From: Thaumasiovibrio occultus
GTDB lineage: Bacteria; Pseudomonadota; Gammaproteobacteria; Enterobacterales; Vibrionaceae
Assembly: GCA_019703815.1 (NCBI GenBank)
Contig: AP023052.1
Coordinates: 372,001 to 436,000, forward strand
DNA length: 64,000 bases
Direction: 5' to 3'
Made by a program: the position numbers and the translations under genes. The notes under the pieces were generated by a model that saw only the letters and a program-made list of their open reading frames with translations, was not told where the DNA came from and searched no databases. Every line of letters starts with the position of its first letter. The first letter of the stretch is position 1. Of the stretch, positions 46,206 to 54,174 are shown piece by piece.

Positions 46206-47714
46206 TTACTCGTTGGTATCACTCTGGGCTCGGTTGAGCATAAACTGGACCAACAGTGGGACAGGGCGACCGGTCGCACTCTTGTTCTTGCCACTGTTCC
46301 ACGCCGTACCGGCGATGTCTAAGTGGGCCCAGTGGTATTTCTTGGCAAAACGCGACAAGAAACAACCGGCAGTAATGGTACCAGCACCCGGCGAGCCAAG
46401 GTTTGCCATATCGGCAAATGGGCTTTCTAGCTGCTCTTGGTACTCATCCGTCATCGGTAAGCGCCACGCTTTATCACCCGATTGCTCAGACGCGTTGGTA
46501 AGCTCATGCGCCAGTGGGTTGTGGTTGGAAATCATTCCGCTGTAGTGATTACCCAGTGCCACCACACACGCACCCGTAAGCGTTGCCACATCGACGACAC
46601 ACTCTGGGTTAAAGCGCTCAGCGTAGGTGAGGGCATCACACAGCACCAAACGGCCTTCCGCATCAGTGTTAAGCACTTCCACCGTTTGGCCTGACATGGT
46701 GGTTAAGATGTCGCCCGGACGGTAAGCATTCCCCCCTGGCATGTTTTCACAACCCGCCAGCAGCGCGGTGACGTTGATCGGCAGTTGCAGATCCGCAAGC
46801 GCGCGCATGGCACCGAAGACACCGGCTGCACCACACATGTCGTACTTCATTTCGTCCATGTTGGCGCCAGGTTTAAGCGAAATACCGCCAGAGTCGAATG
46901 TGAGGCCTTTACCAATCAAAACGATCGGGCGCTCATCGGCGTTCGGCGCGCCTTTGTATTCGATCACTGACATCATGGATTCGTTCTTCGAGCCGCGACC
47001 TACCGCAAGGTAAGAGGTCATGCCGAGCTCTTTCATCTCTTCTTCACCGACAATTTTCGTGGTGATAGAAGCGTAATCGTCAGCTAGACGACGCGCTTGC
47101 GAAGCAAGGTAGGCTGGGTTTGCGACGTTAGGTGGCATGTTGCCCAAATCGCGCGCTGCACGCACACCAGATGCGACCGCCATCCCGTGCTGGATCGCTT
47201 TTTCGCCTAATGGCAATTCACGACGGGTAGGGACGTTGAATACCAACTTGCGCAGTGGGCGACGAATTTCTGGCTTGCTGCTCTTAAATTGGTGGAAGGT
47301 GTAAAGTGATTCATTGGTTGCTTCAATCGCTTGACGCACTTTCCAATAAGTATCACGGCCTTTGACATGAAGCTCAGTGAGGAAGCACACTGCTTCCATT
47401 GAACCGGTGTCGTTAAGGGTGTTAATGGTTTTTTGGATGATTTGGCGGAATTGGCGTTCATCCAACTCGCGCTCTTTGCCGCAGCCGACCAGTAGGACGC
47501 GCTCAGACAAAATATTTGGAACATGGTGAAGCAGCAACATTTGCCCTGCTTTACCTTCTAAATCACCGCGGCGTAGCAAAGAGCTAATATAGCCATCGCT
47601 GATTTTATCTAGCTGTTCCGCGACCGGAGATAGCCGACGAGGCTCGAAAACACCGACAACGATACAGGCGCTGCGTTGTTTTTCCGGGCTGCCGCTTTTT
47701 ACACTGAACTCCAT
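46206..47714 (-). CDS. pepA: Leucyl aminopeptidase / Xer accessory protein PepA
   Basis: The 502 aa protein begins [20 protein letters not shown], the same as E. coli PepA, and is highly similar throughout. The M17 active site is visible in [13 protein letters not shown]-like [28 protein letters not shown] and [12 protein letters not shown]. It is a hexameric Mn/Zn aminopeptidase. In E. coli it also binds DNA, both at cer for Xer recombination and at carAB. The start at 47714 matches the family; the upstream frame from 47738 is not supported. It is divergent from lptF. Confidence 0.97.
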   Translation of the reverse strand: MEFSVKSGSPEKQRSACIVVGVFEPRRLSPVAEQLDKISDGYISSLLRRGDLEGKAGQMLLLHHVPNILSERVLLVGCGKERELDERQFRQIIQKTINTLNDTGSMEAVCFLTELHVKGRDTYWKVRQAIEATNESLYTFHQFKSSKPEIRRPLRKLVFNVPTRRELPLGEKAIQHGMAVASGVRAARDLGNMPPNVANPAYLASQARRLADDYASITTKIVGEEEMKELGMTSYLAVGRGSKNESMMSVIEYKGAPNADERPIVLIGKGLTFDSGGISLKPGANMDEMKYDMCGAAGVFGAMRALADLQLPINVTALLAGCENMPGGNAYRPGDILTTMSGQTVEVLNTDAEGRLVLCDALTYAERFNPECVVDVATLTGACVVALGNHYSGMISNHNPLAHELTNASEQSGDKAWRLPMTDEYQEQLESPFADMANLGSPGAGTITAGCFLSRFAKKYHWAHLDIAGTAWNSGKNKSATGRPVPLLVQFMLNRAQSDTNE

Positions 47715-47905
47715 GCGTACTCCTACATCTAAAGACAATTGATGCTAAATGTTAGATAATGCCGCACTTAAGATTTCGGTGTGAGTAAGTTCTTTAGGAT
47801 CTTTGAACGGCAACACACTTAGCTGAAATTTTTGAAAATAACAGGTTTACTCTGAAATTATAGTGATTCCGGCAAAAAAACAAGTTTTCAAAGGGCCGAA
47901 TAGCA

Positions 47906-49015
47906 GTGATCATTGTTCGATATCTGACAAGGGAAACGATTAAGAGTCAAATAGCGGTGCTATTTGTGCTTTTTCTTGTCTTTTTTAGCCAGCGCTTTAT
48001 TCAAGTGCTCGGCTCCGCCACCGAAGGTTCGATCCCTAGTGATCTGATCCTCACCTTTATCGGTCTCTACATGCCATCCATGGGATTGCTGTTGTTACCG
48101 CTCAGTTTGTACGTCGGTATCTTGCTGACGTTCGGTCGCCTCTACGCCGAAAGTGAAATCACCGTCATGAATGCCACAGGGATCGGCAATAAGTTTCTGA
48201 TCCAGGCAGCATTGGTGCTGGCACTGTTAACCGGCAGTTTGGCGGCCTTCAATGCGTTTTGGCTAACCCCGTGGGCGAACCAGCAAGAAGCGCATTTGAA
48301 AGAGCAGCTAAAAGCTGAATCGGGCTTAGAGCTACTGATCAAAGGTCAATTCCAACAAGCGCCAGCCGGCCAAGCCGTGGTTTTCATTGATGATATCGTC
48401 TCCAAAGGCGGTAAGCGTCAGCTAGAAAACGTGTTTGTCGCTCAGCCTGTGCCGATTGAAAGTCTGCGTCCAAGCGTGCTGACTGCAACATCGGGCACCG
48501 TGTCTGAGCTGGACGATGGCCGCCAAGTCTTAGATTTGGTCGATGGTGAGCGCGTCGAAGGCATTCCAACCATGCTCGATTACACCGTGACTAAGTTTGA
48601 GCATTACCAAGTGCTGATTGGTCAGCGTGAAGTGCAAGCGAGTCGCCTCGATTGGGATGCGACCAACACCTTGGATCTCATATCGCAAACCGACAATTTT
48701 GCTCAAGCTGAGTTGCATTGGCGTATCTCTCTGGTGCTGTGTATTCCGCTGCTCACCATGGTGGTGGTGCCGCTGTCGGCGGTGAACCCACGCCAAGGCC
48801 GTTTTGCCAAACTGGTACCTGCGGTGTTGGTGTATTTGGCGTACTTTTTGGCGATCAGTGCCGGTAAGTCGGCGATTGAAGATGGCGCGATCCCAAGTGA
48901 CATTGGTTTGTGGGGGATCAACATCATGCTGCTGCTGGTTGCTATTGTATTGAATAGTTTAGACAGCATCATGGTTCGCAAAATGAAGGATAAGTGGCGC
49001 AGACGCAATGTTTAA
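47906..49015 (+). CDS. lptF: LPS export permease LptF
   Basis: This 369 aa protein starts with GTG and reads IIVRYLTRETIKSQIAVLFVLF, matching E. coli LptF. Helices flank a large periplasmic beta-jellyroll domain (about 120-260); three helices lie at each end. ESEITVMNATGIG is the coupling region for LptB. With LptG and LptB2 it extracts LPS from the inner membrane. It overlaps lptG by eight bases. Confidence 0.96.
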   Translation: MIIVRYLTRETIKSQIAVLFVLFLVFFSQRFIQVLGSATEGSIPSDLILTFIGLYMPSMGLLLLPLSLYVGILLTFGRLYAESEITVMNATGIGNKFLIQAALVLALLTGSLAAFNAFWLTPWANQQEAHLKEQLKAESGLELLIKGQFQQAPAGQAVVFIDDIVSKGGKRQLENVFVAQPVPIESLRPSVLTATSGTVSELDDGRQVLDLVDGERVEGIPTMLDYTVTKFEHYQVLIGQREVQASRLDWDATNTLDLISQTDNFAQAELHWRISLVLCIPLLTMVVVPLSAVNPRQGRFAKLVPAVLVYLAYFLAISAGKSAIEDGAIPSDIGLWGINIMLLLVAIVLNSLDSIMVRKMKDKWRRRNV

Positions 49016-50078
49016 GATAATTGATTGGTATATCGGGCGCACGATTATCGGCACAACCGCGTTGTGTTTGTCGACGCTGGTCGGCTTGTCGGCCATCATT
49101 AAATACGTCGAGCAGCTGCGCAAAGTCGGCCAAGGTACTTACGACTTGGTGATGGCGTTGTGGTACGTGGTGCTGAGTATTCCGCGTGACATTGAGATGT
49201 TTTTCCCGATGGCGGTGCTGCTGGGCGCGCTGATTGGTCTTGGCATGTTGGCGTCGAGCTCAGAGCTCACTGTGATGCAGGCGGCGGGGATCTCGAAAAT
49301 TCAGATCGGGATTTCAGTACTAAAAACGGCGGTGCCGCTCATGCTCGTGATTATGGCACTCGGGGAGTGGGGCTCACCGGTTACCCAGAAAATGGCGCGT
49401 GAGCTACGGGTAGTAGCGACATCGGGCGGTAACATCTTGGCGGTGCAGAATGCCGTCTGGGCCAAAGACGGGAATGACTTTATCTACATTACCCGGGTGA
49501 ACGAAGACGAAAGCTTGCTCGGGGTGCAGATCTGGCAATACGACGAGAATGACAAGCTGCGCACCAGTACCTTTGCCGGTAAAGCACAGTTCTCGGTGGA
49601 CGAGGGCTGGGTACTGGACGATGCGATTGTGACGGATCTCACCGGTGAGGTGATTGGTAACGAGAAGCACGATCGTATGCGTTGGAAAACCACACTGACG
49701 CCCGATAAGTTAGCGGTGGTGACCGTGAAACCGGAAGAGCTCTCGTTATCTGGTGTCTACGGCTATGTGCGTTACCTTAAAGACTCACAGCAAGATGCGT
49801 CACGTTACGAGTTGGCTTTCTGGCGCAAGCTGGTACAGCCGCTCTCAATTGGCGTGATGATGTTGCTGGCCTTAAGTTTCGTGTTTGGCCCACTGCGCTC
49901 AGTCACCATGGGCGCGCGAGTGCTATCCGGGGTGATCTTCGGCTTTGGTTTCTATATCTCTAATGAGCTGTTTGGGCCGATGAGCTTGGTGTATCGCATT
50001 CCGCCAGCATTTGGCGCGATAGCCCCGAGTATCTTGTTCTTGTTTGTCACTTTATGGCTGCTCAAACGGAAAATCTAA
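49008..50078 (+). CDS. lptG: LPS export permease LptG
   Basis: This 356 aa protein begins FKIIDWYIGRTIIGTT and has the coupling segment SSELTVMQAAGISKIQI. The periplasmic jellyroll and three C-terminal helices follow. It partners LptF in the LptB2FG transporter. The overlap with lptF implies coupled translation. A strong terminator follows within a few bases. Confidence 0.96.
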   Translation: MFKIIDWYIGRTIIGTTALCLSTLVGLSAIIKYVEQLRKVGQGTYDLVMALWYVVLSIPRDIEMFFPMAVLLGALIGLGMLASSSELTVMQAAGISKIQIGISVLKTAVPLMLVIMALGEWGSPVTQKMARELRVVATSGGNILAVQNAVWAKDGNDFIYITRVNEDESLLGVQIWQYDENDKLRTSTFAGKAQFSVDEGWVLDDAIVTDLTGEVIGNEKHDRMRWKTTLTPDKLAVVTVKPEELSLSGVYGYVRYLKDSQQDASRYELAFWRKLVQPLSIGVMMLLALSFVFGPLRSVTMGARVLSGVIFGFGFYISNELFGPMSLVYRIPPAFGAIAPSILFLFVTLWLLKRKI

Positions 50079-50082
50079 CATG

Positions 50083-50114
50083 AAAAAAGCGCAGGTTATC
50101 CTGCGCTTTTTTTT
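50083..50114 (+). terminator. Terminator after lptG
   Basis: AAAAAAGCGCAGG, TTAT, CCTGCGCTTTTTTTT. Confidence 0.88.
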
Positions 50115-50147
50115 ATCTCACCATCTTGGTACGAGCGATGGGTTCGC

Positions 50148-50609
50148 TTATTTCGCTTGTTTTGGTTCGACCCACACATGGGTATCAGCGAGGTGATCTT
50201 GCAATGAGCGGTTACGCACGTCGATAAGACAGGTCAAGTTGCCCAAGCCAAATACGGAGGTCGCCATGCGGATCAAAGCTTGGGTGATGGAAATTCGCTC
50301 TTTCTTTTCATTGGTCAAACGTAAACGCCATGCCTTCATGCCCAGCGTTTGTCCGGTTAAGCACCAGAAGTAGGCGTAGAAAAAGATCACGCAAAAGCTT
50401 AAGAACGAGAACATCATTGTTGCGGCGGCCACGTTGCGGTTAAGGTAGTCGGCGACATCCACATAGCCCGTGAGATCAACCACGCCGACGTTGGCGCCCA
50501 GTGCGGTGACACCAACACATACTGCACCCGCCAGCATTAAAATCGCGGCAACTAACAACAGATCGTAAATCCAAGCAGCTAGGCGGCGAAAAAATCCCGC
50601 TTCTTTCAT
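50148..50609 (-). CDS. RDD family membrane protein
   Basis: This 153 aa protein has the RDD signature near the start (AGFFRRLAAWIYDLLLVAAI). Three membrane helices (about 14-36, 55-85 and the WCLTGQTLGMKAWRLRL region) are typical. Conserved late motifs are ALIRMATSVFGLG and LQDHLADTHV. RDD proteins are small, widespread membrane proteins; some have been linked to ion transport, but this one has no known role. It sits convergent to lptG, a position I recall from other vibrios. Confidence 0.88.
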   Translation of the reverse strand: MKEAGFFRRLAAWIYDLLLVAAILMLAGAVCVGVTALGANVGVVDLTGYVDVADYLNRNVAAATMMFSFLSFCVIFFYAYFWCLTGQTLGMKAWRLRLTNEKKERISITQALIRMATSVFGLGNLTCLIDVRNRSLQDHLADTHVWVEPKQAK

Positions 50610-50947
50610 TCTGTGTCCTTAATGTGTGAAAAGGTTTCCGGCAGTGTATCAGGCTCCAAATTTGAACTCAGCAAGTTCTGGTCAGCTTGATCTCGCAAAA
50701 TCGGGATGAAATACAGAGAAACAGCATCGATGGCGCTTATCACTGGTTGGCAGGATGCGGCTTTCTCACCAGAGTGAGTGAAGAAAAGTGAGCATTGAAC
50801 AACGAAAGCCAGCTTTTGCGATATTCAGCCCGAACGGTGAAGAGCGGGCTCACCTCGCATTTTGCCGCCGTAGCGCAGAAAAAAACGACACAATGACGAA
50901 AACTTGCGCAAACGATTCGAAATGCACAACTTTTTTAAAAAGAGTGC

Positions 50948-50975
50948 TTGCCAGTGGTCCGGAGATACGTATAAT
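50948..50975 (+). promoter_or_regulatory. Promoter of tRNA-Leu
   Basis: TTGCCA (50948), 16 bases, TATAAT (50970-50975), 13 bases before the tRNA. The rest of the 50610-50947 gap shows no gene; the 73-codon frame at 50788-51009 runs into the tRNA and is not real. Confidence 0.7.
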
Positions 50976-50987
50976 CAGCCTCAACAA

Positions 50988-51073
50988 GCCCGGGTGGCGA
51001 AATTGGTAGACGCAGCGGATTCAAAATCCGCCGGTGAATAACTGTGCCGGTTCAAGTCCGGCCCCGGGCACCA
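50988..51073 (+). tRNA. tRNA-Leu (CAA)
   Basis: The 86-base gene has an acceptor stem GCCCGGG/CCCGGGC and anticodon stem GCGGA/TCCGC with loop TTCAAAA, so the anticodon is CAA. It has the long variable arm expected of leucine tRNAs. The T-arm is GGTTCAAGTCC and CCA is encoded at the 3' end. Confidence 0.96.
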
Positions 51074-51083
51074 ATTTCATGAT

Positions 51084-51110
51084 AAAGCCTCGATGAAAGT
51101 CGGGGCTTTG
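51084..51110 (+). terminator. Hairpin after tRNA-Leu
   Basis: AAAGCCTCGA, TGAAAG, TCGGGGCTTT (one G-U pair) with only a short T-rich tail. Probable tRNA terminator. Confidence 0.6.
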
Positions 51111-51132
51111 TTGTATCTGCGGGTTGTAAAAT

Positions 51133-51221
51133 TCTCTGTCTCTGTCTCTGTCTCTGTCTCTGTCTCTGTCTCTGTCTCTGTCTCTGTCTCTGTCTCTGTC
51201 TCTGTCTCTGTCTCTGTCTCT
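51133..51221. repeat. Hexanucleotide tandem repeat (TCTCTG)14
   Basis: Fourteen perfect copies of TCTCTG (51133-51216) and a partial fifteenth. Reading frames through it give Ser-Val repeats on the plus strand and Arg-Asp on the minus strand, which are artefacts. It starts 60 bp after tRNA-Leu and is a typical variable-number repeat. Confidence 0.95.
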
Positions 51222-51323
51222 CAAATCTCAACGTCGTACTCGCCGCTTTCTTGTATAGCCGTTGCCGCCTTACGCTGCGTTCTTTGGCGTGGTTACAGGT
51301 TGCTTTTAAGAGTGCAGTGGAGA

Positions 51324-51360
51324 GAAAAGAAAAAGAGCCACGCGCTAGCTTAGTGGCTCT
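51324..51360 (-). terminator. Minus-strand terminator with no gene in front
   Basis: Minus strand AGAGCCAC, 11-base loop, GTGGCTCT, followed by TTTTCTTTTC. No coding frame of normal quality lies upstream on the minus strand before the chb promoter region. Confidence 0.55.
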
Positions 51361-51848
51361 GGGTTAAAGCGGAGGCGAATATCGCCTCCAAAAGTGTGTG
51401 ATGGTTATCAACACACAGGGGACGGCAGGGCGATGCGTGGTCGCACCGCCTCAATGTGGGGTTCGTGCGTTGGGGTTGAGGACTTGGCTAATGCGCATGA
51501 TGAAACTCGTGCTTTCACTTCTACTGCCATCTTTCGCTTACGGTGTTTTTATCGCAACATCCTCAATGAAGTTATCATGTTCACTGGGTTCATATCTTCT
51601 CTTCTCTTCTTTTCACCGAGAGCACGGCTTTAGCATGTCGTCGCCTTTCTGTACTTCAGTCAATTCTTCCGTTTAAGTCCATGATCTAGTGGCGCTTGAA
51701 CTCTTTATGTCATCAAATTAGCCGTATTCATTATTCTCTATATATTATTTGGTGCGATAACGATTTATAAACATTCATTTATGTATATCACCATTTTTAT
51801 TAATTTATAAGGTAATGAAAATTAATTTTCGACGTTTCATTGCCCGGT
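51361..51848. other. Stretch without a recognised gene before chbB
   Basis: A second hairpin, GGAGGCGA/TCGCCTCC, lies near 51370-51388. A plus-strand frame with ATGs at 51497/51500 encodes a signal-peptide-like start (MMKLVLSLLLPSFAYG) but then loses protein character and ends by 51676. I regard it as chance or a remnant. The part from 51715 to 51830 is very AT-rich. Confidence 0.5.
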
Positions 51849-51885
51849 TGAGATCTTCCTCACGCAAAGCGCAACCGGTTGCGCT
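51849..51885 (+). promoter_or_regulatory. Upstream copy of CRP-like site plus LacI-type operator
   Basis: TGAGA-TCTTCC-TCACG (51849-51864) resembles a CRP site. The perfect 18 bp palindrome AGCGCAACCGGTTGCGCT (51868-51885) follows. The same pair recurs exactly 60 bp downstream. Confidence 0.75.
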
Positions 51886-51908
51886 ATTTTAGTTTTCGAT
51901 CCTTTTGA

Positions 51909-51952
51909 TGAGATCTCGATCACGCAAAGCGCAACCGGTTGCGCTCTATAAT
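51909..51952 (+). promoter_or_regulatory. chb operon promoter with CRP-like site and operator
   Basis: TGAGA-TCTCGA-TCACG (51909-51924), operator AGCGCAACCGGTTGCGCT (51928-51945), then TATAAT (51947-51952). With a start near 51959 the CRP site would be centred near -42, the class II activator position. The operator would cover the core promoter. It probably binds the LacI-type protein encoded at 56539. Confidence 0.75.
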
Positions 51953-52001
51953 ATCTACGTTATATTAATCATCTACCCAAATAATAAGATTGGAGATAAT
52001 C

Positions 52002-52307
52002 ATGAAAAAAATACTACTGTGTTGCAGTGCAGGAATGTCGACGAGCATGTTGGTTCAACGTATGCAAAAAGCAGCCGAAGCGCGTGGTGAGGCCTGTGTT
52101 ATCGAGGCTCACGCGGTAACCAGTTTTGATGAACAGATCCAAGAATTCGACGTCTGCTTACTTGGCCCACAAGTAAAGTTTCAGTTAGAAACCTTAAGTG
52201 AGCAAGCGAGCCAATACGGTAAAAAAGTTGCCGCAATTGCGCCAATGGACTACGGCATGATGAAAGGCGATGCGGTATTAGATCAAGCCCTTGCGCTTAT
52301 TGATTAA
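52002..52307 (+). CDS. chbB: PTS chitobiose/cellobiose-type IIB component
   Basis: The 101 aa protein begins MKKILLCCSAGMSTSMLV, the IIB lactose/cellobiose-class phosphorylation loop with the active Cys. The rest (DVCLLGPQVKFQLETL, IAPMDYGMMKGDAVL) fits ChbB. It takes phosphate from IIA and passes it to the incoming sugar at IIC. GGAG precedes ATG 52002. It is first gene of the operon. The 147 bp gap before chbC carries no gene. Confidence 0.93.
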   Translation: MKKILLCCSAGMSTSMLVQRMQKAAEARGEACVIEAHAVTSFDEQIQEFDVCLLGPQVKFQLETLSEQASQYGKKVAAIAPMDYGMMKGDAVLDQALALID

Positions 52308-52454
52308 TATCAATTAATTACCAGTAAAATAAATCTCTATTTCTGGGTTTAATTTAAACCTGGACGGTACCTTTTATTTTTTATTTAGCATGACGTGGTG
52401 AGTGCCTAGTCTGTGCGGACCTTTGGCGCTTAATTTAAACAAAAGGATAAGTTT

Positions 52455-53774
52455 ATGAGCCTCTATAGTACGATCATTAGCGTGGTCGAAAAACATATTG
52501 CGCCCATTGCTTCGGCAATTGGGACCCAAAAACATGTTCGGGCAATGCGAGACGGTTTTATTGTTTCCATGCCTTTTATTATCGTGGGTAGTTTCGTTCT
52601 CGTTTTTGCCTTTCCTCCCTTTGATCCTGACACGAAAAATGGCTTCGCACGCATCTGGTTAGACTTTGTTTCGGCGAACTTTGATCAAATCATGATGCCG
52701 TTTCAAATGACCATGGCAATCATGACCATCTTTGTCGCGATGGGAACCGGCAACAGCTTGGCGAAAGCGTACAAGATGGATGGCATTACCAGTGCCGCGC
52801 TTTCGTTGATGAGCTTCTTGCTGATCGCCTCGCCTGCCAAAGAGGGCGCATTATCGATGGGGCATTTGGGCGGAACGGGGATCTTTACCGCCGTATTGAG
52901 TGCGTTCTTCTCCGTCGAGCTTTATCGGATTTTAAAGAAATACAACATTACGATCCGTATGCCAGAGCAAGTGCCACCGGCAATCCAACGCTCATTTGAA
53001 GTGCTCATTCCGGTGCTGTTTGTTTTCATGACGCTGTTCCCGCTAAGCCTTTGGGTTCAAGCTGAATTCAATATGTTGATCCCAGATCTTGTGATGGAAG
53101 CGTTTAAACCGCTGGTCACTGCATCAAACACTCTACCGGCCATTATTGGCGCATTGCTGTTGTGTCAGTTGCTATGGTTCGCAGGCATCCATGGCGCGGC
53201 GATCGTGGTGGGCTTGTTGTCACCTATATTCATTACCAATATCACGGCGAATACTGACGCGATTGCGGCAGGCGAGCCGATGACCAAGATCTTCACTCAG
53301 CCATTCTGGGACTTCTATATCTTCATTGGCGGCTCGGGCGCAACCTTGGCGCTGGTGATCTTAATGGCGTTTAGTAAAGCCGTTCACCTGCGCACCATTG
53401 GTCGTATGTCGATGGTACCTGGGGCGTTCCAAATCAATGAGCCGGTGATCTTCGGCACCCCTGTGGTTCTTAATCCTATTTTGTTCCTGCCGTTTGTATT
53501 CGCGCCGGTGATCAACGCCACCATTGCTTTCTTTGCGGTGAAGACGGGCATCGTCGGTATGAGCTTCATTACCACGCCGTGGACGACGCCAGCGCTGCTG
53601 GGCGCATCGTGGGGTAGCGGTTGGACGATAACCCCGGTGGCACTTGTGCTGCTGCTATTGGTGCTGGACGTTCTGATCTACTTGCCGTTCTTCAAGATGT
53701 TTGAAAAACAAGTGATGGAGCAAGAGAAAGAAGCCGCATCTGACGAGGCGGTAGGCGTACCTGTCACCGCATAA
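52455..53774 (+). CDS. chbC: PTS chitobiose/cellobiose-type IIC permease
   Basis: This 439 aa membrane protein of the lactose/cellobiose IIC family has about ten helices. Recognisable segments are FIVSMPFIIVGSFVLVFAFPPF, LLWFAGIHGAAIV and QINEPVIFGTPVVLNP, the last being the substrate-binding region. It carries the disaccharide across the inner membrane while it is phosphorylated. AAAGGA precedes the ATG. Confidence 0.94.
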   Translation: MSLYSTIISVVEKHIAPIASAIGTQKHVRAMRDGFIVSMPFIIVGSFVLVFAFPPFDPDTKNGFARIWLDFVSANFDQIMMPFQMTMAIMTIFVAMGTGNSLAKAYKMDGITSAALSLMSFLLIASPAKEGALSMGHLGGTGIFTAVLSAFFSVELYRILKKYNITIRMPEQVPPAIQRSFEVLIPVLFVFMTLFPLSLWVQAEFNMLIPDLVMEAFKPLVTASNTLPAIIGALLLCQLLWFAGIHGAAIVVGLLSPIFITNITANTDAIAAGEPMTKIFTQPFWDFYIFIGGSGATLALVILMAFSKAVHLRTIGRMSMVPGAFQINEPVIFGTPVVLNPILFLPFVFAPVINATIAFFAVKTGIVGMSFITTPWTTPALLGASWGSGWTITPVALVLLLLVLDVLIYLPFFKMFEKQVMEQEKEAASDEAVGVPVTA

Positions 53775-53781
53775 GGTTTAA

Positions 53782-53806
53782 AAAGAGAGGGCGAGTCCCT
53801 CTCTTT
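53782..53806 (+). terminator. Hairpin between chbC and chbA
   Basis: AAAGAGAGGG, CGAGT, CCCTCTCTTT with a weak T-tail. Inside an operon it could be a partial terminator or protect the 3' end of the chbBC message. Confidence 0.55.
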
Positions 53807-53855
53807 ATTGGAAGTTTCTTAACCCTGCGAATGGATTTAACGATTGGAGAGAAAA

Positions 53856-54164
53856 ATGGATCAGGAAGTTGTCGTGATGGAAATTATCGTCAATGCCGGT
53901 GAAGCGCGCAGTTTGTGTTTCGAGGCGCTGGCGGCGGCACGCAAAGGCGAGCTTGAGCAAGCCCAAGCGAATTTGGATAGCGCCAAGGAGTGCTTGAACA
54001 AAGCGCATTTAGTGCAAACCCAACTGATTGAAGCGGATATGGGCGAAGGTAAAATTCCGATGACGCTGGTGATGGTACATGCCCAAGACCACTTAATGAC
54101 CACCATCTTAGCGCACGAGCTAGCCAAGGAAATGGTTGCGCTGCATGCACGTTTGAACGACTAG
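53856..54164 (+). CDS. chbA: PTS chitobiose/cellobiose-type IIA component
   Basis: The 102 aa helical protein fits the lactose/cellobiose IIA family (MEIIVNAGEARSLCFEALAAARKG). The phosphorylated His lies in MVHAQDHLMTTILA. It accepts phosphate from HPr and passes it to IIB. The ATG at 53856 has TGGAGAG upstream; the frame from 53844 adds four residues that include that site. It ends 10 bp before the GH4 gene. Confidence 0.93.
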   Translation: MDQEVVVMEIIVNAGEARSLCFEALAAARKGELEQAQANLDSAKECLNKAHLVQTQLIEADMGEGKIPMTLVMVHAQDHLMTTILAHELAKEMVALHARLND

Positions 54165-54174
54165 AGGATCGCAT

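Noticed and set aside
51021-51224. Arg-Asp repeat protein on the minus strand
   Set aside because: It is only the translation of the hexanucleotide repeat and runs into the tRNA gene.
51398-51676. Plus-strand frame with a signal-peptide-like start at 51497
   Set aside because: After the hydrophobic start the sequence turns Ser-rich and random-like, and there is no ribosome site; kept only as a possible remnant.
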